Shown: positions 46,178 to 55,995, counted from the stretch's first letter. The stretch: 64,000 nucleotides of DNA from Stella humosa (GCF_006738645.1 NZ_AP019700.1:2430001-2494000); one strand, 5' to 3'. The notes: generated from the letters alone by a model not told the origin. Numbers and translations: made by a program.

Positions 46178-46240
46178 GGGATGGGGCTGCTTCCGTGGGG
46201 CGGGGCGGGGAATGCCGCCCCGCCGCCGGGCGGGCATACC

Positions 46241-47005
46241 CTAGAGGGTCAACCCGCCGTCGACATGGACGACCTGCCCGGTAACGTAGCTTGCATCGGG
46301 CGACAGAAGGAAGGCCACCATGGCGGCGATCTCGTCCGTCCGGCCGATCCGGCCGAGCGGGATGCGGCCCGAGACCTGGGTCCACTGCTCGGGTGTCAGG
46401 GAGCTGTGGGTGCCCGGCTCCTTCTCGACATAGCCGGGTGCCACGACGTTGACGGTGACGCCCTTCGGCGCCAGCTGGATCGCCAGCGACTTGGCCAGGC
46501 CCTCCAGCCCGGCCTTGGCCGAGGCCGAGGCCGGGAAGATGCCGCCGCCCAGCTTGAAGACATGGGCCAGGAAGGTGCTGATGGCCACGACCCGGCCCGC
46601 CTTCGACTGTTCCAGGTGCGGCAGGGCGGCACTCGCCAGGCGGAAGAACGCCTTCTGGATGGCGGCGATCGACTGCTCGAAGCCCTCGATATCGAGTTCG
46701 CCGAAGCGGCGGCGGTCGGCGAAGCCGGCGTTGGAGACGATTCCATCGAGCCCGCCGAAACGCTCCACCGCGGTCGCGACCAGGCGGGGGGCGGTCTCCG
46801 CCTGGGTCAGGTCGCCCAATATTTGCGCCACCGTCGCCCCCTTGGCCTCCGCCTCGGCCGCCACGCCGGCCAGGCCGGCAGCGTTGGCCTTGGTCGTCAG
46901 CACCAGGCCGACGCCGGGGGCGGCCAATCGGCGGGCGATCGCCTTGCCGATGCCGGTGGCAGCCCCGGTCAGGATGATGGAGCGGGTGGGGGTGGTTGCC
47001 GTCAT
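46241..47005 (-). CDS. SDR-fold protein lacking the catalytic tyrosine
   Basis: 254 residues. It has the SDR cofactor motif [23 protein letters not shown], Ser143 in AISTF and Lys164, and the closing [12 protein letters not shown]. However, the Y-x-x-x-K position reads S160-A-S-A-K164, with Ser in place of Tyr, and the loop between Ser143 and this site is about 4 residues longer than in FabG. It may be non-canonical or inactive as a dehydrogenase. It is ATGA-coupled to the TRAP permease gene. Confidence 0.85.
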   Translation of the reverse strand: MTATTPTRSIILTGAATGIGKAIARRLAAPGVGLVLTTKANAAGLAGVAAEAEAKGATVAQILGDLTQAETAPRLVATAVERFGGLDGIVSNAGFADRRRFGELDIEGFEQSIAAIQKAFFRLASAALPHLEQSKAGRVVAISTFLAHVFKLGGGIFPASASAKAGLEGLAKSLAIQLAPKGVTVNVVAPGYVEKEPGTHSSLTPEQWTQVSGRIPLGRIGRTDEIAAMVAFLLSPDASYVTGQVVHVDGGLTL

Positions 47006-48912
47006 TCCTTGGGTCCTGCCGCGAGCGCGTTGATCGGTGGCCGTGCCGGCGCGAAGACGCCCGGCAGGTAGTAGAGCAGTGCCATCACCACGGCGATGAT
47101 CACAACCCTGTACCAGTCGCTGTACTCCTCGGCGAGGACGATGATGATGCCGCCGGCTCCAAGGACGATGCGGGGCAGCACGGCCACATGCTGGCGGAAG
47201 AAGCCGAAGAACCCGGCCGCCGCGAGCGTCAGCCCGCCCAGGACCAGCAGCATCTGGCTGACGATGCCCTCGACCGGCCCCTGCATCAGCAGGGCCGGGG
47301 TGTAGAGGTAGCTGAAGCCGACGACGAAGCCCGCAATCGCCAGGCGGAACGCCACCAGCCCGGTCTTGATTGGGTCGCAGCGGGCGATCGAGGCGGCGGC
47401 ATAGCTGGCGACGGAGACGGGCGGCGTCGCATCGGCCAGGATCGAGAAGTAGAAAACGAAGAGGTGCGCCTGGAGCATCGGCACGCCGAGGTCGATCAGC
47501 AGCTTGGCGCCGATCGAGGCACCGATGATGTAGGCGGCCGTGGTCGGTACGCCCATGCCGAGGATGATGGTCGTCACCATCAGCAGGGCACCCGCGATCA
47601 GCAGGTTGCCGCCCGACAGCGACGTGATGACGGTCGAGATCGAGATGACGAGGCCGGTCACCGTCAGGCAGGCGACGAACATGCCGGCGCCGGCGCAGGC
47701 CAGCCCGACGATCGTCATGTTGCGCCCGCCTGTCACCAGCATGCGCCACAGCGTGGCCGGGTAGATGCGCGTGTGCCGGCGGATCCAGGAGGCGCCGACG
47801 ACGGCCAGGATCGACCAGAAGGCCGAGAAGTGCGGCGAATAGTCGACCATCAGCAGCCCGATCAGCAGGAAGACCGGGATCAGCAGGTGCAGGTCGTCGA
47901 CGATCACCTTCCACAGCGGGATGTCGGCCGGGTCGCAGCCGACCAGGCCCAGGCGCTTGGCCTCGAAATGGACGCTGACCAGGATCATGAAGAAGTAGCA
48001 GACCGAGCCCAGCAGGGCGGCCAGGATGATGTCGGAGTAGGGGATGCCGGTGATCTCGGCCATGACGAAGGCGCCGGCACCCATGACGGGCGGCATGATC
48101 TGGCCACCGACGCTGGAGGATGCCTCCACGCCGGCCGCGAAATGCGGCCTGTAGCCCAGCCGCATCATCGCCGGGATGGTGAAGGAGCCGGTCGCATAGA
48201 CGTTGGCGGTGGACGATCCGCTGATGGTGCCAAACAGGGCCGAGCTGATCACCTCCACCTTGGCCGGTCCGCCGGAATGGCCGCCCGCCACCTTGGTGCC
48301 GAGGTTGTGGAACAGGCGGCCTACGCCGGAATGCTCGATGAACGCGCCGAAGACGATGAAGATGGCGACCATGGTCGAGGAGATGCCGGTGATCGAGCCA
48401 TAGATGCCCATGCCGTTCAGCAGGTACATCGTCTCGATGATCTCCGACGTCGCCATGTCGCGGTAGTTGAGCATGCCGGGCGCGTATTCGGTGACGAAGA
48501 GATAGGCGATGCCGACGGCGACCAGCCCGGCCAGGATCGGCGTCACCGCGCGGCGCAGCGCCTCCAGGATCAGCAGGGTCGCGAGCAGGCCCATCGCCAG
48601 TTCGCCCGGCAGCAGCGGGTCGACATTCTCGAAGCGCAGGTTGATGCGGTTGGCCTGGACGTAGGAATAGACGTTGGGCAGCAGGCAGAGGAATGCCAGC
48701 CCCCAGTCGGCCAGCGACGGATGGTCCTCGGGCGACTTGCCGGGTCGGGCGGGGAACAGCAGGAAGGCCAGCGGCATCAGCAGCAGCAGGTGGATCGACC
48801 GCTGCTCGCGCGGCTCGAAGAAGCCGAACCCGGCCGTGTACATCTGAAACAGCGAGGCAATCACCGCCCAGCAGGCGATCGCCAGCCCGGTCTTGCCCTT
48901 CAGGTCGCGCAT
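47002..48912 (-). CDS. TRAP transporter fused permease (DctQM type)
   Basis: 636 residues with about 16 transmembrane helices: a small DctQ-like N-terminal part fused to a large DctM part. Signature segments include [26 protein letters not shown], in part, [22 protein letters not shown] in part, [24 protein letters not shown] in part and [15 protein letters not shown]. Such fusions partner TAXI-type binding proteins, here encoded just upstream. Substrate unknown; glutamate, 2-oxoglutarate and related acids are known for the group. Confidence 0.93.
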   Translation of the reverse strand: MRDLKGKTGLAIACWAVIASLFQMYTAGFGFFEPREQRSIHLLLLMPLAFLLFPARPGKSPEDHPSLADWGLAFLCLLPNVYSYVQANRINLRFENVDPLLPGELAMGLLATLLILEALRRAVTPILAGLVAVGIAYLFVTEYAPGMLNYRDMATSEIIETMYLLNGMGIYGSITGISSTMVAIFIVFGAFIEHSGVGRLFHNLGTKVAGGHSGGPAKVEVISSALFGTISGSSTANVYATGSFTIPAMMRLGYRPHFAAGVEASSSVGGQIMPPVMGAGAFVMAEITGIPYSDIILAALLGSVCYFFMILVSVHFEAKRLGLVGCDPADIPLWKVIVDDLHLLIPVFLLIGLLMVDYSPHFSAFWSILAVVGASWIRRHTRIYPATLWRMLVTGGRNMTIVGLACAGAGMFVACLTVTGLVISISTVITSLSGGNLLIAGALLMVTTIILGMGVPTTAAYIIGASIGAKLLIDLGVPMLQAHLFVFYFSILADATPPVSVASYAAASIARCDPIKTGLVAFRLAIAGFVVGFSYLYTPALLMQGPVEGIVSQMLLVLGGLTLAAAGFFGFFRQHVAVLPRIVLGAGGIIIVLAEEYSDWYRVVIIAVVMALLYYLPGVFAPARPPINALAAGPKE

Positions 48913-48940
48913 TGTGCTTCTCCCGGCCCCGATGAAGAAA

Positions 48941-48965
48941 CGGCCCCGTCCGAGGGACGGGGCCG
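48941..48965 (-). terminator. Hairpin between TAXI binding protein and TRAP permease
   Basis: CGGCCCCGTC (48941-48950) pairs perfectly with GACGGGGCCG (48956-48965) around a 5-nt loop. On the minus strand TTTCTTC follows, so it has the form of an intrinsic terminator. It lies 18 bp after the binding-protein stop and 28 bp before the permease start. Confidence 0.65.
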
Positions 48966-48983
48966 GTTGCTGTCGCTACAGGC

Positions 48984-49952
48984 TCAGGAGCCGAAACCCT
49001 TTTCCTTGTAGTACTTCATCGCGCCGGGATGGACCGGGACCGGCTGGATCTTCACCGCCGTCTCGCACTTGTAGACATCCATGCTGGCATGGATCTTGGG
49101 CAGTTCGGCCGTATTCTCGCACAAGGTCTTGGCCACCTTGTAGGCGATGTCGTCCGACAGGTCGCTCGACGCCATGAGCGTGGTCGCCATCAGGATGGCG
49201 CTGACATCGGCGTTCTGGAACGAGGGATAGGTCGCCTTGGGGAAGGTCGCCGGCGAATAGCCGTACTTCGAGACCAGCGTGTCCGACAGGGTCTTGGGCC
49301 AGGTCATCAGTTCGCCCTTGCGGCCCGTCCCCATGTCGATGACGGCCGCTCCCGGGATACCCAGCACCAGGAACACATAGTCGACCTGGCCGTCCTTGTA
49401 GGACGACGCCAGCTCGTTGTAGTCCCCCTGGACGATCTTCCAGCCGTTGGCGCGCAGCTTGTCATAGGACTGGCCGTATTCCTCCATGACGAAACGGTAG
49501 GTCATCTCGTCCGAGGAACCGGCCTTGGTGACGCCGATCTTCACGTTCTTCTGCTTGAACACGTCCTCGAAGGTGTAGGGCGCGTTCTGGGCCTTGATGA
49601 AGTGGACGTAGTTGTCGGAGAAGCTCTGGCCGATCATCACGACCTTGTCGTGCTTGCGGCCGGCATAGACCCCTGTGCCCTCGCGCGCCATCTTCGAGAA
49701 GATGTCGAGGCCCATGCCGAGCTGGCTCTGGCCCTGCTGGATCTTGGACGGGTTGGCGGTGCCGCCACCCGGCACGACCTTGATCGTCAGGCCCGGATTC
49801 TTGTCCTGCATCATCTTGGCCATGCCCGACGACATCGTGTACCAGCCGCCGCCCAACTGGCCGGCCACGAACTCGATCGTCTGGGCCGAAGCTGGCCCCG
49901 CAATGCCCATGGCGGCGCCGATACCCGCCAGCAGCAGCGATCTGCCTATCAT
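48984..49952 (-). CDS. TAXI family TRAP solute-binding protein
   Basis: 322 residues. A signal peptide ends GIAGPASAQ. The mature protein has the TAXI pattern [21 protein letters not shown], in part, [22 protein letters not shown] in part, and [19 protein letters not shown] in part. It is periplasmic and passes substrate to the fused permease. ATG at 49952 gives the expected signal; the frame stays open to 50024. Confidence 0.93.
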   Translation of the reverse strand: MIGRSLLLAGIGAAMGIAGPASAQTIEFVAGQLGGGWYTMSSGMAKMMQDKNPGLTIKVVPGGGTANPSKIQQGQSQLGMGLDIFSKMAREGTGVYAGRKHDKVVMIGQSFSDNYVHFIKAQNAPYTFEDVFKQKNVKIGVTKAGSSDEMTYRFVMEEYGQSYDKLRANGWKIVQGDYNELASSYKDGQVDYVFLVLGIPGAAVIDMGTGRKGELMTWPKTLSDTLVSKYGYSPATFPKATYPSFQNADVSAILMATTLMASSDLSDDIAYKVAKTLCENTAELPKIHASMDVYKCETAVKIQPVPVHPGAMKYYKEKGFGS

Positions 49953-50048
49953 CGTCCGTCTCCCGTAGTTGCCCCCCGGCGCGCATATGCGCCGGCCGAA
50001 CCTGATGGATCGACCGACGAACATTGCAAGGCCCGGGCCGCGGGAATG

Positions 50049-50861
50049 TCAATTGCCGCTGCGGCCACGCTCGCGCCATTCGGCCGGTGCGCTGGCCGGG
50101 TGGCCGAAGTCCCGGGGCGACAATCCGGCATGAAACCAGGAGGCAAAGCTGTAGATGTCGAACACCGGCAGGCCGACATGGGCGCGCAGGGCCGCGGCAT
50201 AGGGCACCATGTTGGTGCATTCGAGCACGATGGCGCCGATCGCCGGGTCGCTCGCCGCCAGCTTGGCCCCGTATTCCAGGATGTCGGCCTCGGCGGCGGC
50301 CACATCCATCCGGTCCTCGTTCTCGATGATGGCGCGGCTGAATTCGCGGCCGCCCTCGGTGCCCATCACCGGCGTGCCCGGGGCGACGCCCGCCGCCTCC
50401 AGATGGGCTGCTGTCATCGAGGCGCCGCTGATCGTCAGGATGCCGACCTTCTGCCCCGGCGGCAGGGTGGCCTGCACCATCGGCACCTGCATCAGGCTGG
50501 AGGTGGCGACCGGCACGCCGACATGGGCGGCCAACTGCTTCTGGTAGAGCGACAGGAACCCGCAATTGGTGGTGATGCCGTCCGCGCCCAGCCGCACCAG
50601 CTCTTCGGCCGCGGCCAGGAAATCGGGCAGCAGCCCCTCGGCCTTGCGGCGCACGACCCGGTCGGGCGACGCACCCGAGACCACCTTGTAGAGGACCGGG
50701 AACGGCCAGGTGCGGGCATTGCCCATATCGCCCGGGATACGCGGAAAGCGCGCTTCGAGCATGAGTATGCCAAGCCGGGCGCCGAAAACGGACTTGCCGC
50801 CATGGGCAATACGCGAAGGACCAGGGCGCGAGTGATCAGGGCGCGAGCCGGGGGATATCAT
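50049..50861 (-). CDS. Aspartate/glutamate racemase family protein
   Basis: 270 residues. Two-cysteine racemase fold: the first cysteine in GADGITTNCGFLS and the second in IVLECTNMVPYA. The N-terminal RIAHGGKSVFGARLGILMLE and PRIPGDMGNARTWPFPV, typical of a subgroup annotated as Asp/Glu racemases or hydantoin-racemase-like, are intact. ATG 50861 is chosen over 50924. It lies 97 bp upstream of the TAXI gene in the same direction and may share its transcript. The substrate is unknown. Confidence 0.85.
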   Translation of the reverse strand: MISPGSRPDHSRPGPSRIAHGGKSVFGARLGILMLEARFPRIPGDMGNARTWPFPVLYKVVSGASPDRVVRRKAEGLLPDFLAAAEELVRLGADGITTNCGFLSLYQKQLAAHVGVPVATSSLMQVPMVQATLPPGQKVGILTISGASMTAAHLEAAGVAPGTPVMGTEGGREFSRAIIENEDRMDVAAAEADILEYGAKLAASDPAIGAIVLECTNMVPYAAALRAHVGLPVFDIYSFASWFHAGLSPRDFGHPASAPAEWRERGRSGN

Positions 50862-50951
50862 CAATCGTCCGATCGAGTGTTTGAAGCTGGCGCCCAATCT
50901 ATTTGGCTGCTCGTTGCCCGACAATGGAGCAACGGGTGGCCGGCGCGGCCC

Positions 50952-52532
50952 TTATGCCGCCGGAGCGAGGGCCAACTCGAGCGCCGCCGCGACGTGCGCC
51001 TCGGAGTAGCCCGCCCCGATCAGGTCCAGGCCGGCGCTGGCAGCCGCGCGATTGGCTGCCGGGTCGGAATGCATCCGGTGTAGCAGGCCGGCGATGCCGG
51101 CGGCATCCCGCCCGACCAGCGCGCCCAGGATGGGCGTCAGCGCGATGCCCTCGGCCGCCAGCGGGGTCATCACGCAAGGCACCCCGGCGGCGAGGCTGCT
51201 CAGCACCTTGCCCTTGATCCCGGCCCCGTAGCGCAAGGGTGCCACCGTCGCCCGCACCCGTTCGAAGACGGATGCCAGGTCGTCGACCGGACCCACCGCC
51301 TCGATGCCGTCCCCGGCCAGCCGGCGGACCGATTCCGGCATGTCGCTGCCGACCAGCAGGCAGGTGATGGAGGGGTCGGCGCGGCGCAGGATGGGCATGA
51401 TCTCCGCCGCAAGCCAGGTCGCCGCGTCACAGTTCGGCAGATGGTTGTAGCCACCGATGAAGGCGATGCCACGGCGCTGGCCGAACGGGCGTGAGACGGG
51501 TTGCAGCGGCGTCGCCCATGGCACGACATGGATCGCCACCCGGGGTGCTGCGCGCCGCAGGATGTCGGCCTCGGCCGTCGAATGGGTGACGACGGCATCG
51601 GCCAGGCGAACGGCCGACAGCTCGGTCCGCCGCATCGCGCGGCTTTTTGCCAGCAGGGTGTCGTCCTTCTCCAGCGTGGCTTGGCGCGCCATCCGCAGGT
51701 GGTGGAGGTCGCAGACGCTGAAGACGATGCGGGCGCCCGGGCAGTAGCGCCGGGCGAGGCCCAGATATCCGGCCGCACTGCTTGCCCGGTAGAGATAGAC
51801 GAGATCGAAGGCGCCGGCGCGGCGGCGCAGCAGCTCCTCCACCGACGGGTGGAACGGCTGGCCGCAATGTTCGATGCCGGTTGCTTCCAGTGCGGCGACG
51901 GCGACGGGATCGGGTGCGCCGTCATAGGCGGCGATGAAGCTGACCTGATAACCGAGCTGCTGCAGCGCCCGCATGTGCGACAGGATGGCGACGGCCCCAG
52001 CACCGAACGCAGGGTTCGGCGTCGTCTCGTCCACGACGAGCGCCCGCCGCCGGCCGGCCGGCGTGTCCGCCCAGGTAGCGCGGCGCTGGAGCAGGCGGTT
52101 GGTCTGCGCTGCGAGGAAGGCCAGAGCGGCCTGCGCGCCGGCCTCCGTCGTCACTTCGGCCACGGCCTGGACGATCGATGAATGCGCGGCGGCGTCGAAC
52201 GATCGGGCGGCACCGAGCGTGATCGGTGACCGGGGTATGTCGCCGCCGTCGATCTGGCGCCGTACATGGACGACATGCCGCTGGTCTCTCGGCAGATTGC
52301 CCGGCAATCGCACCGTGAAGCCATGCCGGCCGCCGCCGATGCCGGCTGCCTTCAGGTCGGCCCGGTAGCGGTCCGCCACCACGCGCGCGACCGGCACGCC
52401 GTTGCAGGAAATCTCCAGCACGACCGGCCGATCGGGATCGGCGCCGCCCTGGACCCAGCCGCTGACCGCCTCGTGCGTGGCCTCGTCGATATAGCCGCGC
52501 CAACGCGCAGGCGGAACGCCGGCCTCGTTCAT
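50952..52532 (-). CDS. GT4-type glycosyltransferase with N-terminal beta domain
   Basis: 526 residues. The first about 105 form an all-beta module (RWRGYIDEATHEAVSGWV ... VVLEISCNGVPVARV ... GRHGFTVRLP) that recurs in bacterial glycosyltransferases. After a helical linker, a GT-B fold follows: LVVDETTPNPAFGAGA, DLVYLYRASSAAGYLGL, ADAVVTHSTAEADIL and GIAFIGGYNHLPNCDAATWL in part, then VAPLRYGAGIKGKVLSSLAAG in part, the GT4-like donor region. It probably acts on surface glycans in the cytoplasm. It stands alone, with nothing related next to it. Confidence 0.84.
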   Translation of the reverse strand: MNEAGVPPARWRGYIDEATHEAVSGWVQGGADPDRPVVLEISCNGVPVARVVADRYRADLKAAGIGGGRHGFTVRLPGNLPRDQRHVVHVRRQIDGGDIPRSPITLGAARSFDAAAHSSIVQAVAEVTTEAGAQAALAFLAAQTNRLLQRRATWADTPAGRRRALVVDETTPNPAFGAGAVAILSHMRALQQLGYQVSFIAAYDGAPDPVAVAALEATGIEHCGQPFHPSVEELLRRRAGAFDLVYLYRASSAAGYLGLARRYCPGARIVFSVCDLHHLRMARQATLEKDDTLLAKSRAMRRTELSAVRLADAVVTHSTAEADILRRAAPRVAIHVVPWATPLQPVSRPFGQRRGIAFIGGYNHLPNCDAATWLAAEIMPILRRADPSITCLLVGSDMPESVRRLAGDGIEAVGPVDDLASVFERVRATVAPLRYGAGIKGKVLSSLAAGVPCVMTPLAAEGIALTPILGALVGRDAAGIAGLLHRMHSDPAANRAAASAGLDLIGAGYSEAHVAAALELALAPAA

Positions 52533-52674
52533 GCTTCCTGGGTCTTTCTGCCTGCGCCGGCCTTGGTCGTTCGCCGAACGGTAGCATCGCGGCCGATCCG
52601 CGACGAGGACGTGCCATGCGGCTGGCGAGGCCGGCGGATGACGCTATGCTCCGACCCACTGGGAGGTAGCGACG

Positions 52675-53952
52675 ATGCGATTGACCGCGGCCGAGGAACG
52701 AATGCTGGACGGCGGGGATGGCCCCGCCAAACAGAAGGCGATGTCGGGCTTGGTGCAACTCGGGCGGGCGTTCGACGCCCCGCGCATGGTCGAGATCGGC
52801 TATGCCCATATTCATGCCGGCATGGCGCTCTACCTGCACGATGTCGAGCTGATGGAGGACCTGGCGACGATGGGCGCCAGGATGGCGGTCCCGTCCTCGG
52901 TCAACATCGCCAATGCGGACACGGTCAACTGGCGGGCGACCGGCGCGCCCGAGAGCCTGGCCCGCCTGCAGCAGCGCGCGGCCGGCGCCCAGCACCAGAT
53001 GGGGGCGGCCTGCACCTTCACCTGCACGCCCTACTGGGCCGGCCACTGGCCGACCTGGAACACCCACATGACCTCGATCGAATCGACGGTCACGATCTTC
53101 TGCAACTCGGTGCTGGGCGCGCGGTCGAACCGCGACGGGTTCTTTGCCGTCTATGCCGGCATCACCGGGCGCTATCCGCTGTTCGGCTATCACCTGGACG
53201 AGAATCGGCGCGGCACGCACCTGGTGCGGGTCGATACGCCATTGCGCTCGGTCACGGACTATTCGGCCCTGGGCTTCCATGTCGGGCGCATCGTCGGCGA
53301 GGGCGTGCCGGTGTTCGAGGGCTTCACCGAACGGCCGAGCCTGGATGCGCTGGACGCGCTAGGGGCGGCCCTGGCCACCTCGGGCGGCGTGGCACTCTTC
53401 ATCGTGCCGGGGGTGACGCCGCCCTATGCCACGACGGCGCAGGCGTTCGCCGGCGGCCGCGTGCCCGAACAGGCTGTCGATGCGAAGCGCGCCGACCTGG
53501 ACGCGGTCTACGACTATTTCTGCACCCGCGACGACGGGGTGTTCGACATCGTCCACGTCGGCTGCCCGCATGCCTCGTTCGAGGAGATGAAGGACTATGC
53601 CCGCCTGATCGACGGCAAGCGGGTGGCTGACGGCATGGAGTTCTGGATCACCACCAGCCGGGCCGTGCGCCGCATGGCCGAGGAGGCCGGCATCATCCGT
53701 ACGCTGGAGGCATCGGGCGCCAAGGTGATCTCCGACACCTGCCCGATCTCGTGCCACTTCGCCCGCACCGTGTCGCCCGATCCCAAGCTGGGCGTGGTGC
53801 CGCCACCCCTGCGCTCGATCGTGGTCGACTCCGCCAAACAGGCGAAATACGTCCGCGACATGATCCGCTGCGACACCCTGCTGACCGGCACGGCCGAGGC
53901 GATCGAGACGGCGATGACGGGCCGCTTCGTACGCAACGGGAGGGCGGCATGA
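52675..53952 (+). CDS. Aconitase X, large (catalytic) subunit
   Basis: 425 residues. AcnX enzymes are dehydratases with an Fe-S cluster; bacterial members act on cis-3-hydroxy-L-proline and archaeal ones on mevalonate 5-phosphate. Family landmarks: LTAAEERMLDGGDGPAKQKAM in part, the AHIHAGM and SSVNIANADTVNW stretch, GAACTFTCTPYW, AVYAGITGRYP and ISDTCPISCHF, with several cysteines able to hold the cluster. The small swivel subunit follows as a separate gene, overlapping by ATGA. Nothing nearby clearly belongs to hydroxyproline catabolism. Confidence 0.92.
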   Translation: MRLTAAEERMLDGGDGPAKQKAMSGLVQLGRAFDAPRMVEIGYAHIHAGMALYLHDVELMEDLATMGARMAVPSSVNIANADTVNWRATGAPESLARLQQRAAGAQHQMGAACTFTCTPYWAGHWPTWNTHMTSIESTVTIFCNSVLGARSNRDGFFAVYAGITGRYPLFGYHLDENRRGTHLVRVDTPLRSVTDYSALGFHVGRIVGEGVPVFEGFTERPSLDALDALGAALATSGGVALFIVPGVTPPYATTAQAFAGGRVPEQAVDAKRADLDAVYDYFCTRDDGVFDIVHVGCPHASFEEMKDYARLIDGKRVADGMEFWITTSRAVRRMAEEAGIIRTLEASGAKVISDTCPISCHFARTVSPDPKLGVVPPPLRSIVVDSAKQAKYVRDMIRCDTLLTGTAEAIETAMTGRFVRNGRAA

Positions 53953-54401
53953 AGCCGCCGATCACGGGCAGGGCGATCGTCGAGGGCCAGGCGAGCGGTC
54001 CCGCGCTCTTCGCGTCCGAGGCCATCTCGTTCCTGGGCGACGTCGACATCAACACCGGCCAGGTGGTGGGCGACCTGCCCAGCGTGCACGGCATGTCGGT
54101 GAAGGGGACGGTGCTGGTCTTTCCCTACAGCCGCGGCTCCGCCGGCGCCTGGCGCTTCCTCTACCAGCTCTTCAAGCACGGCAACCATCCGGTCGCCATC
54201 GTCACCCGCGACCCGCCGGACCCGAGCGTCGTCCAGGGTGCCATCCTGGCCGGCATCCCGATCGTGTCGGACATTCCCGACGCCGCCTGGGGGAACATGC
54301 AGAACGGCCAGATGTTGTCCGTCGACGGCACGGCCGGGCAGGTGACGCCGCAGGACGACGCCCCCATATCATCGCCACCGCAACCGGAGGACCAGAGATG
54401 A
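53949..54401 (+). CDS. Aconitase X, small (swivel) subunit
   Basis: 150 residues. It matches the DUF126 swivelling domain of AcnX: ITGRAIVEGQASGPALFASEAISFLGDVD, in part, HGMSVKGTVLVFPYSRGSAGAW in part, and AILAGIPIVSD. It completes the active site together with the large subunit. The ATG overlaps the large-subunit stop, and its own stop overlaps the osmC start. A 35-residue Pro/Gln-rich end is not conserved. Confidence 0.92.
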   Translation: MKPPITGRAIVEGQASGPALFASEAISFLGDVDINTGQVVGDLPSVHGMSVKGTVLVFPYSRGSAGAWRFLYQLFKHGNHPVAIVTRDPPDPSVVQGAILAGIPIVSDIPDAAWGNMQNGQMLSVDGTAGQVTPQDDAPISSPPQPEDQR

Positions 54402-54826
54402 AGATCACCAAGCAGGCATCGGCCGCCTGGAAGGGCGGGCTCAAGGACGGCAAGGGCTCGATCTCGACCGAAAGCGGCGCGCTCGATGCCCATCCCTATG
54501 GCTTCGCCGCCCGCTTCGAGGGCGTGCGCGGCACCAACCCGGAAGAGCTGCTGGGGGCGGCCCATGCCGGCTGCTTCACCATGGCGCTTTCGCTGATCCT
54601 GGGCGAGGCCGGGCTGACGGCCGAGCAGATGGACACGACCGCCAAGGTCACGCTGGAGAAGGCGGAAGCCGGCTTCGCCATCACCGCCGTCCACCTGACT
54701 TTGAAGGCCAAGATCCCCGGCACCGACCAGAAGACCTTCGAGGAACTGGCCGGCAAGGCCAAGGCCGGCTGCCCGGTGTCGAAGGTTCTGAACGCGACGA
54801 TCACCCTCGACGCGACTCTCGTCTGA
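54398..54826 (+). CDS. osmC: OsmC family peroxiredoxin
   Basis: 142 residues. Thiol-dependent peroxidase that reduces organic hydroperoxides. Two conserved cysteines are in AAHAGCFTMAL and KAGCPVSKVL, and the Arg and Glu around GTNPEELLGAAHAG are present. It is ATGA-coupled to the AcnX small subunit, an unusual partner; it may protect the Fe-S dehydratase from oxidation, which is inference. A perfect hairpin follows. Confidence 0.92.
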   Translation: MKITKQASAAWKGGLKDGKGSISTESGALDAHPYGFAARFEGVRGTNPEELLGAAHAGCFTMALSLILGEAGLTAEQMDTTAKVTLEKAEAGFAITAVHLTLKAKIPGTDQKTFEELAGKAKAGCPVSKVLNATITLDATLV

Positions 54827-54830
54827 GCTA

Positions 54831-54864
54831 CGGGCCGAATGCCGGGAAACCGGCATTCGGCCCG
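54831..54864. terminator. Bidirectional hairpin terminator
   Basis: A perfect 15-bp stem (54831-54845 with 54850-54864) closes on a GAAA tetraloop. It fills the 41-bp gap between the convergent osmC and ABC ATPase genes and can serve both. No long T-tract follows on either strand, which is common for high-GC genomes. Confidence 0.75.
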
Positions 54865-54867
54865 TGC

Positions 54868-55995
54868 TCAGTGTTCGACGCGCGCCTCTGCGTCGATCCC
54901 GGTCCGGTCGGCGGCCTTGCCGACGAAGACGCGGCAGGCCGATGCCGGGACCTGTACCGTGACGTCGGCACCGGGGGCGAAGCGGGGGACGGTTCCCATC
55001 TCCACGGCCTCGAGGATCGAGCCCATCGCCTCCACCCGGTAGATGGTCTGGGTGCCGTGGAAGGTCTCGGTGACGATGCGGCCATGCAGGCCGGTACCCT
55101 CGCTGCCGGGCGGCGCCAGCATCAGGTTCTCGGGCCGGATGGCGATGACCGCCGGCACGCCGGGCGTGGCGCCTTCCGGCAGTTCGGCGGCCAGCCGCGC
55201 CCCGCCGGCCAGCTCGACCGAGCGGCCGTCGCTGCCGATGCGGCCGTCCAGCATGTTCGAGGCGCCGGTGAAGTTGGCGACGAACAGGTCGGCCGGCCGG
55301 TTGTAGAGGGTGACGGGATCGGTCATCTGCAGCAGGTGGCCGTCGCGCATCACGCCGATGCGGTCGCCCAGCACGACGGCTTCGGCCTGGTCGTGGGTGA
55401 CGTAGAGGGCGGTGACGCCCGCCTCCTTGATGATGCGGCGCAGGTCGTCGCGCAGGCGCAGGCGCAGCTTGGCGTCGAGGTTGGACAGGGGCTCGTCCAG
55501 CAGCAGCAGTTGCGGCCGATAGACCAGCGCCCGCGCCAGTGCCACCCGCTGCATCTGCCCGCCCGACAGGGCCGTGACCGAGCGGCTGGCGTAATCCTCC
55601 AACCCGACCAGTTGCAGGGCCTCGGCCACCTTGGTGCGGATGTCGGCCCGGCTGACCTTCCTGTGGCGCAGCGGGTAGGCGACGTTTTCCTGCACCGTCA
55701 TGTGCGGCCAGACGGCATAGGACTGGAAGACCATGCCGACCTCGCGGTGCTGGGCGGAGACGAGTTCCCCCGTCGCCGCCCTGGCCACCACGCGCCCGCC
55801 GATCGAGATCATCCCGCCGGTCGGCCGCTCCAGGCCGGCCACCATCCGCAAGGTCGTCGTCTTGCCGCAGCCCGAGGGCCCGAGCAGGACGACGATCTCG
55901 CCGGCGGGAACATGAAACGAAACCCGATCGACCGCCGGTCGGATGCCGGGTGCGAAGCTCTTCTCGAGCTCCTCGACGGTGAGGTCCGCCGACAT
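54868..55995 (-). CDS. ABC transporter ATP-binding protein (iron/putrescine type)
   Basis: 375 residues. Walker A GPSGCGKTTT is near residue 38, the Q-loop in GMVFQSYAVWPHMTV, signature LSGGQMQRVALARAL, Walker B LLLLDEPLSNLDAK. A C-terminal TOBE regulatory domain (from about 245) is present. This is the FbpC/PotA type. It is 23 bp after the binding-protein gene. The fused permease that should complete it is encoded 3.5 kb away on the other strand. Confidence 0.92.
   Translation of the reverse strand: MSADLTVEELEKSFAPGIRPAVDRVSFHVPAGEIVVLLGPSGCGKTTTLRMVAGLERPTGGMISIGGRVVARAATGELVSAQHREVGMVFQSYAVWPHMTVQENVAYPLRHRKVSRADIRTKVAEALQLVGLEDYASRSVTALSGGQMQRVALARALVYRPQLLLLDEPLSNLDAKLRLRLRDDLRRIIKEAGVTALYVTHDQAEAVVLGDRIGVMRDGHLLQMTDPVTLYNRPADLFVANFTGASNMLDGRIGSDGRSVELAGGARLAAELPEGATPGVPAVIAIRPENLMLAPPGSEGTGLHGRIVTETFHGTQTIYRVEAMGSILEAVEMGTVPRFAPGADVTVQVPASACRVFVGKAADRTGIDAEARVEH

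Noticed and set aside
49029-51083. 684-codon plus-strand open frame
   Set aside because: Antisense to the TAXI and racemase-like genes; translation is low-complexity and matches no family.
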